DNA from: Ovis canadensis
Taxonomy: Eukaryota; Chordata; Mammalia; Artiodactyla; Bovidae
Assembly: GCF_042477335.2 (NCBI RefSeq)
Contig: NC_091246.1
Span: 208,753,501-208,817,500, forward strand
Direction of reading: 5' to 3'
DNA length: 64,000 nt
Shown here: one piece after another, positions 1 to 12,000 of the stretch
How the letters are laid out: every line of letters starts with the position of its first letter
Position numbering within the stretch: the first letter of the stretch is position 1
The notes under the pieces: model-generated
Told to the model about the DNA's origin: nothing
Database searches by the model: none
Seen by the model: only the letters and a program-made list of their open reading frames with translations
Translations under genes and position numbers: made by a program

Positions 1-163
1 ACTTTCACTTTTCACTTTCATGCATTGGAGAAGGAAATGGCAACCCACTCCAGTGTTCTTGCCTGGAGAATCCCAGGGACGGGGGAGCCTGGTGGGCTGC
101 CGTCTCTGGGGTCGCAGAGAGTCGGACACGACTTAAGCAACTTAGCAACAGCAGCAGCAGCAG
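1..163 (+). repeat. BOV-A2/Bov-A type SINE, right part
   Basis: The stretch carries the Bov-A core (GAAATGGCAACCCACTCCAG, then the GTCGGACACGACT end) and finishes in an AGC trinucleotide tail at about 148-163. It is cut by the window edge, so its 5' half cannot be seen. Confidence 0.85.
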
Positions 164-878
164 ACATATAACAGGTATTTAATGTCTATTTGCTGAATCA
201 ATGAACCACAAAGCTTATACAATCTTGGACAAATAACTTAAACCCTTTGGCCCCAGGTTGCTACAATGATAAGTTACTTTCTAAATCTAAAATCCTATAA
301 ATATATTTTAGTACCTTCTTTTGTAACCAGTAGGTTACAAAGGAAAAATTTAAATATATGTCTTCTAACTTGAATCTGCATCTTTTAGCATTTAGAGGTG
401 GCTATGAACATAGTTATTAACATACTGCAAGTCCTCTTTTTATTTAAACAGACAATACAGAATTCTGAAAATCATTTCTTCTGCAGCATATTACACTCAT
501 CCCATCACCTGGTATATAAAAGCTATATTTAAAAGCAAAAATCAAGCTGATATTCTAGCATGCAGATCAATTCAGGCCCATACTGCCTCACTTCCAGAGT
601 ATGAAACAAATTAAAAAGTGTATCACAGAAAATGATTATCTTTTTGGTGACCACAGCAATGGCAACCTTTATTGGCAAGATCTGAATAAAACAAACAAAC
701 AAAAAAATAAAGTGCTGAAATATGATCTTAAAGAGGTCAATAACTACTTGTCAGAAAGCAAACTCACAATACTTGTACAAGTACAGTAAGTTCTTCACTA
801 CCTACACAGATATATAATGTGTCTTAGCTGATCATCAGTATATGTATTCTTTAGAAACTGACAATTTAGAGAGAACTA
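164..878. other. AT-rich intronic DNA, no gene seen
   Basis: No coding pattern, splice pair or repeat family is recognisable. A 62-codon reading frame at 601-789 has no matching features and is taken as chance. By gene order this would be intron 1 of FAM126B on the minus strand. Confidence 0.5.
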
Positions 879-1078
879 GGCTTCCCTGGTAGCTCAGATG
901 ATAAACAATCCACCTACAATGCAGGAGACCCGGGTTCATATCCCTGGGTCAGGAAGATCAGGAGAAGGGAATGACTACCCACTTCAGTATTCTTGCCTGG
1001 AGAATTCCATGGACAGAGCCCCTTGGTGGACTACAGTCCACAAGGTCACAAATAGTCGGGCACAACTGAGCGACTAAC
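879..1078 (+). repeat. Bov-tA SINE
   Basis: The tRNA-derived head (GGCTTCCCTGGTAGCTCAG) is followed by the Bov-A body and the CGGGCACAACTGAGCGACT end. It is diverged and has lost a few bases after the head. No clear TSD is visible. Confidence 0.85.
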
Positions 1079-1089
1079 AGGATATAACA

Positions 1090-1290
1090 GGCAGGATGGC
1101 CAATTGGTTATAAAGAGTACAGCCTTTTGCTCTAGACTGCCTGAGTTTGAATTCCAGCTCCATGACCTGCAAGTTATATTAACTTGAGAAAGTTACTTAA
1201 CTAATCTGTGGTCTCAAATCCCTCATTTATAAAATGGGGATTATCTATGTCAAAGAATTTTTTTTAAAGATTAAATAAGTTAACAGACAG
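1090..1290 (+). repeat. MIR SINE
   Basis: The order of blocks matches MIR: TCTAGACTGCCTGAGTTTGA, then CAAGTTATATTAACTTGAG, then CTCATTTATAAAATGGGGAT and an AT-rich end. It is an ancient mammalian copy with many substitutions. Confidence 0.7.
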
Positions 1291-1627
1291 CAGTGAGCTG
1301 AATGATGATAACTGCTCTCAAGGATTTCTAAAGGCTCTCAAGGATTTCTAATGGACCAAAACCATTGGATAAATAAAGCTATACAATTATCAGGGTGACA
1401 TATGACAGTAAAAAATGGTTTTGTTATTGCAAATTTTCAAACAAAGTCAACAACTACCTACATATTTCAAGGTATAAGTATGAAACAAAGCACTTAACAC
1501 ATGCTATTATTGTAAATACCAAACTTAACTGCCAAAGTTAACCAAAGTTAACTTAACTTACTAATACCAAACAGAGCTGCACTGTCCAGTTTTAATTAAT
1601 TAAAATAAAATTTAAAAATCAATTCCT

Positions 1628-1765
1628 GGGAATTTCCTGGCTGTCCAGTGGTTAGGACTCAGAGCTTTCACAGAAGAGGGTCTCAGTTTGATCCCTGGTC
1701 ACAGAACTAAGATCCTACAAGCCACATGGCATGGCCAAAAGAATCAGAAAAAAAAAAAAAAAAAA
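1628..1765 (+). repeat. CHR-type tRNA-Glu SINE (short form)
   Basis: The block matches the short CHR SINE: TTCCTGGCTGTCCAGTGGTT, a B-box-like TTTGATCCCTGGTC, ACTAAGATCCTACAAGCC, CATGGCATGGCCAAAA, then a long A tract. Confidence 0.8.
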
Positions 1766-2088
1766 CTGTACTATTGAAAAAAAACCCACCAATTCCTTAC
1801 TTGCACTAGCCACATTTCAAGCACTTAGTAGCAGCATGTAGCTAGTGTCTCCCATATTAGAAGCACAGATGTAGAATACAGACATTATTAAAGAAATTTC
1901 ATAAACAGCATTGATCTAGATGTAGTTAGACAATACAATTATGCTGAGTAAATTCAATAATTTAAGAGCTGCAAAGTTTAGGAAACAAAAAATTTTAAAG
2001 ACAACAATTAAAAAGGAAACACTTTCAAAAGTAAAATTAAAAGGCAATAATTAAGATGCGATTATTTCAAGTCTCCTAGGTAAAAACT

Positions 2089-2300
2089 CCTTACAAATAG
2101 CTGTGAAAAGAAGGCAAGCGAAAAGCAAAAGAGAAAAGGAAAGATATACCCATTTGAATGCAGAGTTCCAAAGAAGAGCAAGGAGAGATAAGAAAGCCTT
2201 CCTCCGTGGTCAAGCCAAAGAAATAGAGGAAAACAATAGAATGGGAAAGACTGGAGATCTCTTCAAGATAATTGGAGATACCAAGGGAACATTTTGTAAA
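2089..2300 (+). mobile_element. BovB LINE fragment, middle of ORF2
   Basis: Bases 2089-2300 match the BovB segment between the endonuclease and reverse-transcriptase domains (peptide motifs KRRQAKSKREKERY, RRDKKAF, NNRMGKTGDL). The fragment stops just after the block GGAGATACCAAGGGAACATT. The next BovB fragment, at 4228, begins with that same block, so the two look like halves of one element. The 5' end is truncated. Not functional. Confidence 0.85.
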
Positions 2301-3767
2301 CAGAAGCTACCCACCAAAAATTACCAAAAATTCCAACATGTCTAACTATGGGAACTTCATTCTTTAACCTTTAAAAAGTTAAATTCTATGATTTTACCTC
2401 TGTTGTAAGATCAGTGTTCTAATGGAGGAGGTGGCACAGGAATGCAGCAGAGTTCAAGTGTGGAATTCATTTGTTGAGACTTAAATATTTTCCAACTCTA
2501 CAAAAAATGAAAATGAAAAACTGTGAAATACGGAGAGAGAATATTATCAAGAATGTAAAATAAAGGAGAAAGAATAATTTGGAAAATACATTTATAATAC
2601 AGTGTACCTAATTTAAAAAATAATAAATAATTTTTAAGTTTTCTATAATAACCAGGAGATACTCAAATACCATTATCAAACTTATTTTAAAAACATCAGA
2701 TTTGGAGAAAAGTCTGAGTTTTACTTTGAAATTTACCATTAAATATCTGTAAAGACTTAGAGTAAGCTATTTAAAATTTCTGGAGCTTAACCTGAATAAT
2801 CTACAAAAATAAATTACTTCCTAGTCAAAAAGCCTATAAATCCAATTTTTGAAACATTACAGTGATCTTACACACACACGTAACAATCAATAAAAATTTA
2901 ATGTGCAGCATAAAACAGAGCTTAAATAATAAATACAAATAGCTACATTATAATTTTGCATGAATTTCACAGACTGAAAAGTTTATCATTTTGAGAAAGA
3001 ATACAGAAAATGCTATTACTTGAAGTTCTGGCACAAAAACATTAAAAATTATTTTCAAACTGCTTAAAGTATACTTTTCTCCTCATAAAGTCATAACTGC
3101 TATTATGCAGTTGCTGACCACATTATACTCTACTTCTTTGATTCAAAATTCATCACAACTTCAGAATCTAAAACATCAAAAGTAAATTAACATTTTTAAA
3201 TAGTTCATCACAAAATACTTTTTTAATACAAGGAATACTGCAACAAAATTCTCTTGGAGTTAAATGACATTACCACTTTAAATGAAGTTTTTCAAACTGA
3301 AGATGCATCGGGAAACCTCCTACTCCAAGAATGGCAGCTGACTTTTCATCTCTTACACACTGGGCTATTGCATGAAATTTTTTATTTCATGAGAAGTTTT
3401 GCCATGGGGAAAAAACTTGAAAAGGACTAACAGAATGTCTCTGGAAAGATATACAAGAAATTGGTAACACTTTGGGAAGAGACATTTGATGTCAAGGAGA
3501 CTCTGTCTTTTTGAACTTTGGGAATTTGGAACCATCGAGACATTTGCCAGATTTTGAAGCAGTGCAGGCAGGCAGACTTGAGAGCTATGCTGGGAAGCTC
3601 TGTAGAGACTGGTCTCTGACAGACTTTCTAGGTTAAGGATATAGATACTAGGCTCTCTATTGAGGAAAACAAAACCAAACAAGAAAACACAACAGGGCAA
3701 ATGACAGGAAAAATGAGTAATTCAGAGTATGTTCTTTAACTACAATAATTAATAAATAACAATAATT
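2301..3767. other. AT-rich unassigned DNA inside the split BovB
   Basis: No repeat family or gene is recognised. The longest reading frame (minus strand, 3365-3700, 111 codons) has no motif I recognise and no paired splice sites. This segment, with the SINEs that follow it, separates two colinear BovB pieces. Confidence 0.4.
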
Positions 3768-3961
3768 GCTCAGTCATGTCTGACTCTTTGCCACTCCACA
3801 GACTGTAGGCTGCCAGGCTCCTCTGTCCCAGAATTCTTCACGCTAGAATACTGGAGTGGGTAGCCGTTCCCCTCTCCAAGGGATCTTCCCAACCCAGGGA
3901 CTGAACCCAGGTCTCCCTCATTGCAGGCGAATTCTTTTATCAACTGAGCCACCAGGGAAGC
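3768..3961 (-). repeat. Bov-tA SINE
   Basis: Reading the minus strand, a tRNA-like head (ending GAGCCACCAGGGAAGC on the + strand) is followed by the Bov-A body. It is complete in length but diverged. Confidence 0.85.
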
Positions 3962-3990
3962 ACATAATTAACAATAACTAATAATAATTA

Positions 3991-4110
3991 AATGGCACCC
4001 CACTCCAATATTCTTGCCTGGAGAATCCCATGGACGGAGGAGCCTGGTGGGCTACAGTCCACGGGGTTGCAAAGAGTTGGACATGACTGAGAGACTTAAC
4101 ATTCAACTTT
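3991..4110 (+). repeat. Bov-A SINE fragment
   Basis: Starts inside the Bov-A core (ATGGCACCCCACTCCAATAT) and runs to GTTGGACATGACTGAGAGAC. The tRNA head is absent. Confidence 0.85.
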
Positions 4111-4143
4111 CAATAATAATTAAAATAACATTAATAAATAAAA

Positions 4144-4227
4144 GGGCTTCCCTAGTGGCTCAGCTGGTAAAGAATCTGCCTGCAATGCGGGAGACCTGGG
4201 TTTGATCCCTGGGTTAGGAAGATCCAC
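4144..4227 (+). repeat. Bov-tA SINE head, abruptly truncated
   Basis: The tRNA-derived head runs from GGGCTTCCCTAGTGGCTCAG to GGTTAGGAAGATCCAC and then joins BovB sequence at GGAGATACC without any Bov-A body. Normal Bov-tA continues with TGGAGAAGG, so the junction lies at a shared TGGAGA microhomology. Confidence 0.8.
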
Positions 4228-6085
4228 TGGAGATACCAAGGGAACATTTCATGTAAAGATGGGTTCGATAAAGGACAGCAATGGTATGGACCTAACAGAA
4301 GCAGAAGATATTAAGAAGAGGTGGCAAGGATACACAGAAGAACTGTACAAAAAAGATCTTCACGACCCACGAACCACAATGGTGTGATCACTTACCTAGA
4401 ACCAGACATCCTGGAATATGAAGTCAAGTGGACCTTAGGAAGCATCACTACGAACAAATCTAGAAGGTAATGGAATTCCAGTCGAGCCATTTCAAATCCT
4501 AAAAGATGATGCAGTGAAAGTGCTGCATTCAATATGCCAGCAAATCTGGAAAACTCAGCAGTGGCCACAGAACTGGAAAAGGTCAGTTTTCATTCCAATC
4601 CCAAAGAAAGGAAACGCTAAAGAATGTTCAAACTACCACACAATTGCACTTATCTCACACACTAGCAAAGTAATGCTCAAAATTCTCCAAAGCAGGCTTC
4701 AACAGTATGTGAACCGTGAACTTCCAGATGTTCAAGCTGGATTTACAAAAGGCAGAGGAACCAGAGATCAAATTGCCAACATCCTTTGGGTCATAGAAAA
4801 AGCAAGAGAGTTCCAGAAAAACATCTATTTCTGCTTTATTGACTATGCCAAAGCCTTTGACTGTGTGGATCTCAATAAACTGGAAAATTCTGAAAGAGAT
4901 GGGAATGCCAGACTACTTGACTTGCCTCTTGAGAAATATGTATGCAGGTCAAGAAACAACAGTTAGAACTGGACATGGAATAACAGACTGGTTCCAAATT
5001 GGGAAAGGTGTACGTCAAGGCTGTATATTGTCACTTCCTTATTTAACTTACATGCAGAGTACATCATGCGAAAAGCCAGGCTGGATGAAGCACAAGCTAG
5101 AATCAAGACTGCTGCGAGAAATACCGTAGCTCAGCTGGTAAAGAATCTGCCTGCAATGCAGGAGACCTGGGGTTCAATACCTGGGTCGGAAAGATCCCCT
5201 GGAGAAGGAAATGGCAACCCACTCCAATATTCTTGCCTGGAGAATTCCATGGACAGAGGAGCCTGGCAGGCCACAGTCCATGGGGTCGTAAGAGTTGAGC
5301 ACAACTTAGCAACTAAATGATGCAGATGACACCACCTTATGGCAGAAATTGAACAACAACTAAAGGGCCTCTTGATGAAAGCCAAAGAGGAGAGCAACAA
5401 AGTTGGCTTAAAACTCAACATTCAGAAAACAAAGATCATGGCATCCAGTCCCATTACTTCATAGAAAATAGATGGGGAAACAATGGAAATGGTGAGAGAC
5501 TTTATTTTTGGGGGCTCCAAAATCACTGCAGATGGTGTCTGTAGCCATGAAATTAAAAGATACTTGCTCCTTGGAAGAAAAGCTACGACCAACCTAGACA
5601 GCATATTAAAAAGTAGAGATATTACTTTGCAAACAAAGGTCCATCTAGTCAAAACTATGGTTTTTCCAGTAGTCATGTATGGATGTGAGAGCTGGACCAT
5701 AAGAAAGCTGAGCACTGAAGAATTAATGCTTTTGAACTGTGGTGTTGGAGAAGACTCTTGAGAGTCCCCTGGAATGCAAGGAGATCCAACCAGTCCATCC
5801 TAAAGGAAATCAGTCCTAAATATTCATTGGAAGGACTGATGCTGACGCTGAAACTCCAATACTTTGGCCACCTGATGTACCTTATTTGAAAAGACCCTGA
5901 TGCTGGGGAAGATTGAAGGTGGGAGGAAAAGGGGACAACAGAGGATGAGACGGTTGGATGGCATCACCAGCTCAATGGACATGAGTTTTGAGTAAGCTTT
6001 GGGAGTTGGCGATGGACAGGGAAGCCTGGTGTGCTGCAGTCCATGGGGGTTGCAGAGTCGGACATGACTGAGTGACTGACCTAAA
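4228..6085 (+). mobile_element. BovB (RTE) LINE, 3' half, degenerate
   Basis: The piece runs from the region before the reverse transcriptase to the 3' end (GGACATGACTGAGTGACTGA). RT motifs are visible in pieces: IPIPKKGNAKECSNY near 4590, [12 protein letters not shown] near 4838, and GVRQGCILS near 5007. The YADD catalytic region is damaged because a SINE sits at 5125-5317 and about 16 bases of BovB are missing there. Several frameshifts and stops are present. It appears to continue the fragment at 2089-2300, the pair being one BovB split by 1.9 kb. Dead copy. Confidence 0.9.
5125..5317 (+). repeat. Bov-tA SINE inside BovB
   Basis: The tRNA-like head (GTAGCTCAGCTGGTAAAGAA) lacks its first 14 or so bases. 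It is followed by the Bov-A body up to GAGCACAACTTAGCAACTAA. BovB resumes at TGCAGATGACACCACC. There is no flanking duplication, and the BovB bases expected between AGAAATA and TGCAGATGAC are missing. Confidence 0.85.
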
Positions 6086-6183
6086 TTGAATAAATAAAAA
6101 CCAAAAGAAACCTCAGCTACTTGGAAATTTTAAATTATACTTCTAAACATCTATGAGTCAAAGAAGATATTAAAGCCAAAATC

Positions 6184-6313
6184 AGGGACTTCTCTGTCGG
6201 TCCAGTGGTTAAGACTCCACGCTCTAAATGCAGGGGACATTGGGTTTGATCCCTGGTTGGGAAAGTAAGATCCCATACACCATACAGCATGGCCAAAACA
6301 CTTAAAAAAAAAA
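6184..6313 (+). repeat. CHR-type SINE (short form)
   Basis: GGGACTTCTCTGTCGGTCCA at the head, GGTTTGATCCCTGGTTGGG in the middle, ACAGCATGGCCAAAAC near the end, then an A tract. It is inserted in the old L1. Confidence 0.85.
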
Positions 6314-6996
6314 AAGAAACTAAACAAATAAATAAAAATGCAACTTCCAATAGCATTAAAAAAAAGAGGGAGAAAAGTCTAACAGAAGATATGCAAGACC
6401 AGTATACTGAAAACAAGAAGACATTTCTGAGAGATAAACTGAAGGCTGTATCATGTTCACAGTTTGGCAGCTCACAGTAAAAACGTCAGTTCTCCCCTAA
6501 CTGATTTCTAGTTTCAAAGCAATCTTAATCCAAATCCCACTGCTTTCCTTTAAAATCCCACTGCTTTCCTTTAAAAGACAGACTGACAAGTTGATTCTGA
6601 AATCCCTATGGAAATACAAGGAGCCAAGAATAACCAAGGCAACCTTTAAAAACAAAAATTGGGGACTCTATTCCAAAATATTAAAACCTATTATAAAGCC
6701 ACAGTAATTAACTGTACAAGTATAGTAACCAAAACTTACCAATGAAAAAGTAAAGCCTAGAAAATCACATACAAGTAGGATTGTCTGATTTATGACAAAG
6801 GCAAATTGCAGTGCATTTGGGAAAAGTCTTTTAAATGTTGCAGGGTCAACTGGGTATCCCTATAGAAAATATTGTATCATGATCTCTAACCTTACACAAT
6901 TCACAAAATTCCAAATAGAATGTAGATCTAAAAATGAAAGTAAACAAACCAAAAAAACCCATAGCAAAATATCTTTGTGTCTTTGAAGCGGGCAAT

Positions 6997-7115
6997 TTTT
7001 TTTTTTTAAACAATGTTGTGATAGTTGAAGGTGAACAGCAAAGGGACCCAACTATACATACACATGTATCCATTCTCCCCCAAATTTCAATTCCATCCAC
7101 ACAGCAGGCAAATAT
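6997..7115 (-). mobile_element. Ruminant L1 3'-tail fragment
   Basis: A T tract followed by GTGAACAGCAAAGGGACCCA and CACATGTATCCATTCTCCCC matches, in inverse orientation, the 3' end of ruminant L1. Related copies lie at 58972-59150 and 60130-60370. Confidence 0.6.
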
Positions 7116-7451
7116 TTTTTAAGCCAACAAAAAGGCACTAACCATCACCACACCAATAAATTGGCCTGCATCACACCTGTCATTAAAAGACAGACTAAGA
7201 GAGTGAAACTGCAAGACAAAGACTAGAACAGGGTATCAGTAACACTGTAAGGAGAGATCTGTGATTGCTTGGGGTTGGGGTCAGGGCAGGAAAACTAGAT
7301 TTGTAACTTCTCCAGACTGGGAATATGTCTTAGATATACCTGTATTTCCCGTTCCCGACAGGGCTTAGCACACAGTCAGCACTTAGTTCATGACTACTGA
7401 ATGAAGTGCTTAACAGCAACAAGTCGTCAGTCAGCAGCAGACTAAGGAGAA

Positions 7452-7674
7452 TGAAAGTGAAAAGTGAAAGTGTTAAGTCGCTCAATCATGTCCAACTCTT
7501 TGTGATCCCATGGACTGTAGCCCGCCAGACTCCTTTGTCCATGGGATTCTCCAGTAAGAAAACTGGAATGGGCTGCCATTCCCTTCTCCAGGGGATCTTC
7601 CCGACTCAGGGTTCGAACCCAGGTCTCCTGCATTGCAAACAGATACTTTACCATCAGAGCCACCTGGGAAGCCC
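7452..7674 (-). repeat. Bov-tA SINE, full length
   Basis: The + strand shows the reverse complement: GAAAGTGAAAAGTGAAAGTG at the 3' tail, the Bov-A body, and the tRNA head ending GCCACCTGGGAAGCCC. Confidence 0.9.
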
Positions 7675-7880
7675 TTCAGGAGAGGAGACAGGAAGGCAAG
7701 TATGGCAAAGATTATTAGCTCCCATCTGATATAGATCCACGCTCCATCCGCAATGATCTAGTCTATACTGTCAGCCAAAGCCATTTCTGAATCTTATTTA
7801 CAGCTGAGTATGGCCAAATGACTAAGTTTTGGTCATCAAGATCAGAGTTATAGAAAGGTTTCTCTCTTTCCTTTTCCCCC

Positions 7881-7993
7881 CCTTGGCCATGCCACATGAT
7901 TTGCAGGATCTTAGTTCTCCAATCAGGGATTTAACCCGGGTCCATGGCAGTGAAAGCACTGAGTCCTAACTACTGGCTTACCAGGGAAATCCC
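7881..7993 (-). repeat. CHR-type SINE (short form)
   Basis: The reverse complement of the CHR short form is present: CTTGGCCATGCCACATGATT, CCAATCAGGGATTTAACCCG, and TACCAGGGAAATCCC at the head end. Confidence 0.8.
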
Positions 7994-9030
7994 TAGAAAG
8001 GTTTCTTAAAAGATGAAAGGTATGCCCCCTTTATCTTCTGCTTTTCTTCCTCCTTTCTTCTGCCTAGATCATGGATATGACAGCTGGATATACAGCAACC
8101 ATTCTGTGATCTTGAAAATAGAAGCCACATGCTAAGGATGGCAAAGGAAAAAGAGAATGAGACTGGTCCTTGACAAGCCTATGGTGCTGCTCTATCAGTC
8201 TTGATTGTTATTTTTGAATTTGTTTTTACAAGACAAAGAAATTAACTACTATCTTATTTAAGCAATGGTTATTTCTTACCTCTCGTTCTAGCAGCCCAAA
8301 CAATTCCTACCTGGTAAGGTAAGAAAGAGATTCCAGCAACAAATCTATGGTCTAAGATACCGATAAGCCATCTTAGTTATGCTTCAATGCCAATAAAGTG
8401 TTCATCTTTACTGAAATGGGGGGGTGGGGAGTTGTGGGGGGGAGTATAGAAGAAAGACTGACTAAAGAATCTACTCTGTGAAAGCACACCACCATTATAG
8501 CTCAGATGGAGAGCTGTTTATAATAGTTCAGTACACTGAAAAGATTGCATAATACAGTACTATAATTTCTTGCCAACATTTAGGAGTTATGTTCTAGAAA
8601 AGTAATGTGACTTATTGTGACTGGCCAAAAGTAAATTATATGAAAATAAGAGGTTAGGAAAAATAAACATTTTAATAGAAAATGTTAAATCAGCTATTTA
8701 AAACCTGTTCAAATAGAAATCAGTGAATTTTCTACATATTCACCCCTTCAAATTTCCAAGAAATACTACTGTAGCACAAGTTTGATAAGGCTGATTCTCT
8801 CATATTATGATCAATATTCTACTTCATAAAGATTTTGAACCTGTTCTTCTTGGCTTGCCATTTTATGTCTTTGCTAATTGTGTTTTTATTTTTGTTAAAT
8901 CTACAAAAATTTTCACATTTTTATAGTGACTGTATAATTTTTGGGGTTGTTTTTCATCCATACATTAAGAAAATAGAAAATAATCTGATTTCTCTGTGGA
9001 CTATTGTACACTGAATTTTTGTGTCACAAA
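7994..9030. other. Intergenic or intronic DNA, no gene seen
   Basis: Contains a G-rich stretch at about 8417-8444 (runs of 3-7 G) and an LTR-like patch at about 8020-8270 that I cannot assign to a family. No splice pair or reading frame of note. Confidence 0.4.
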
Positions 9031-12000
9031 TCACTTCAGTATACTTGCCTTGAGAACCCCATGAACAGTATGAAAAGGCAAAATGATAGGATACTGAAAG
9101 AGGAACTCAGGTCAGTAGGTGCCCAATATGCTACTGGAGATCAGTGGAGAAATAACTCCAGAAAGAACGAAGGGATGGAGCCAAAGCAAAAACAACACCC
9201 AGTTGTGGATGTGTCTGGTGATAGAAGCAAGGTCCAATGCTGTAAAGAGCAATATTGCATAGGAACCTGGAATGTTAGGTCCATGAGTCAAGGCAAATTG
9301 GAAGTGGTCAAACAGGAGATGTCAAGAGTGAACGTCGACATTCTAGGAATCAGCAAACTAAAATGGACTGGAATGAGTGAATTTAACTCAGACGACCATT
9401 ATATCTATTACCGCGGGCAGAAATCCCTTGGAAGAAATGGAGTAGCCATCATGATCAACAAAAGAGTCTGCAATGCAGTACTTGGATGCAATCTCAAAAA
9501 CGACAGAATGATCTCTGTTTGTTTCCAAGGCAAACCATTCAATATCACAGGAATATAAGTCTATGCCCCTACCAGTAACGCTGAAGAAGCTGAAGCTGAA
9601 CGGTTCTATGAAGACCTACAAGACCTTCTAGAACTAACACCCAAAAAAGATGTCCTTTTCATTATAGGGAACTGGAATGCAAACGTAGGAAGACAAGAAA
9701 CACCTGGGGTAACAGGCAAATGTGGCCTTGGAATACGGAATGAAGCAGGGCAAAGGCTAATAGTGTTTTGCCAAGAGAATACACTGGTCATAGCAAACAC
9801 CCTCTTCCAACGACAGTAGAGAAGACTCTACACATGGACATCACCAGATGGTCAACACCAAAATCAGACTGATTATATTCTTTGCAGTCAAAAATGGAGA
9901 AGCTCTATACAGTCAGCAAAAACAAGACCGAGAGTTGACTGTGGCTCACATCATGAACTCCTTATCGCCAAATTCAGACTTAAATTGAAGAAAGTGCGGA
10001 AAACCACTAGACCATTCAGGTATGACCTAAATCAAATTCCTTATGATTATACAGTGGAAGTGAGAAATAGATTTAAGGGATTCGATCTGATAGATAAAGT
10101 GCCTGATGACCTATGGACAGAGGTTCATGACACTGTACAGGAGACAGGGATCAAGACCATTCCCATGGAAAAGAACTGCAAAAAAGCAAACTGGCTGTCT
10201 GGGGAGGCCTTACAAATAGCTGTGAAAAGAAGAGAAGTGAAAAGCACAGGAGAAAAGGAAAGATATAAGCATCTGAATACAGAGTTCCAAAGAATAGCAA
10301 GAAGAGATAAGAAAGCCTTCTTCAGCGATCAATGCAAAGAAATACAGGAAAACAACAGAATGGGAAAGACTAGAGATCTCCTCAAGGAAATTAGAGATAC
10401 CAAGGGAATACTTCATGCAAAGATGGGCTCGATAAAGGACAGAAATGATATGGATCTAACAGAAGCCGAAGATATTAAGAAGAAGTGGCAAGAATACACA
10501 GAAGAACTGTACAAAAAGATCTTCATAACCCAGATAACCACGATGGTGTGATCACTCACCTAGAGCCAGATATCCTGGAATGTGAAGTCAAGTGGGCCTT
10601 AGGAAACATCACTATGAACAAAGTTAGTGGAGGTGATGGAATTCCAGTTGAGCTATTTCAAATCCTGAAAGATGATGCTGTGAAAGTGCTACACTTAAAG
10701 ATACCAGCAAATTTGGAAAACTCAGCAGTGACCCCAGGACTGGAAAAGGTCAGTTTTCATTCCAATCCCAAAGAAAGGAAATGCTAAAGAATGCTCAAAT
10801 TACCGCACAATTGCACTCATCTCACACACTAGTAAAGTAATGCTCAAAATTCTGCAAGCCAGGCTTCAGCAATACGTGAACCGTGAACTTCCTGATGTTC
10901 AAGCTGGTTTTAGAAAAGGCAGAGGAACCAGAGATCAAATTGCCAACATCTGCTAGATCATGGAAAAAGCAAGAGAGTTCCAGAGAAACATCTATTTCTG
11001 CTTTATTGACTATGCCAAAGCCTTTGACTGTGTGGATCACAAGAAACTGTGGAAAATTCTCAAAGAGATGGGAATACCAGACCACCTGACCTGCCTCTTG
11101 AGAAATGTGTATGCAGGTCAGGAAGCAACAGTTAGAAATGACATGGAACAACAGACTGGTTCCAAATAGGAAAAGGAGTACGTCAAGGCTGCATATTGTC
11201 ACCCTGCTTATTTAACTTCTATGCAGAGTACATCATAAGAAACGCTGGGCTGGAAGAAGCACAAGCTGGAATCAAGATTGCCGGGAGAAATAGCAATAAC
11301 CTCAGATATGCAGATGACACCACCCTTATGGCAGAAAGTGAAAGAGGAGAGTGTAAAAGTCGGCTTAAAGGTCAACATTCAGAAAGCTAAAATCATGGCA
11401 TCTGGTCCCATCACTTCATGGGAAATAGATGAGGAAACAGTGGAAACAGCGTCAGACTTTATTTTGGGGGGCTCCAAAATGACTGCAGATGGTGATTGCA
11501 GCCATGAAATTAAAAGACGCTTACTCCTTGGAAAGAAAGTTATGACCAACCTAGACAGCATATTGAAAAGCAGAGTCATTACTTTGCCAACAAAGGTCCG
11601 TCTAGTCAAGGCTATGGTTTTTCCAGTGGTCAAGCATGGATGTGAGAGTTGGACTGTGAAGAAAGCTGAGTGCTGAAGAATTGATGCTTTTGAACTGTGA
11701 TGTTGGAGAAGACTCTTGAGAGTCCCCTGGACTGCAAGGAGATCCACCCAGTCCATTCTAAAGGAGATCAGTCCTGGGTGTTCTTTGGAAGGAATGATGC
11801 TAAAGCAGAAACTCCAGTACTTTGGCCACCTCATGCAAAGAACTGACTCATTGGAAAAGACTCTGATGCTGGGATGGATTGGGGGTGGGAAGAAAAGGGG
11901 ACAAGAGAGGATGAGATGGCTGGATGGCATCACCAACTCAATGGACATGAGTTTGAGTGAACTATGGGAGTCGGTGATGGACAGGGAGGCCTAGAGTGCT

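Larger units (their letters stand above)
6090..7250 (+). mobile_element. Old L1 ORF2 remnant, interrupted
   Basis: Blocks such as ATGGAAATACAAGGAGCCAAGA, AAAGCCACAGTAATTA and TTTATGACAAAGGCAAATTG follow the order of the L1 ORF2 C-terminal region. The reading frame is gone. A CHR SINE (6184-6313) and a minus-strand L1 tail (6997-7115) interrupt it. A short direct repeat (AATCCCACTGCTTTCCTTTA, twice) lies at about 6534-6575. Confidence 0.6.

Noticed and set aside
601-789. 62-codon + strand reading frame
   Set aside because: No motif, no splice context and AT-rich composition; expected by chance.
3365-3700. 111-codon minus-strand reading frame
   Set aside because: No recognisable domain and no promoter or splice signal. 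It lies in unassigned DNA inside the split BovB.
4514-11676. Reverse-transcriptase-like and endonuclease-like reading frames as host genes
   Set aside because: They are frames of decayed BovB copies with stops and frameshifts, not separate genes.
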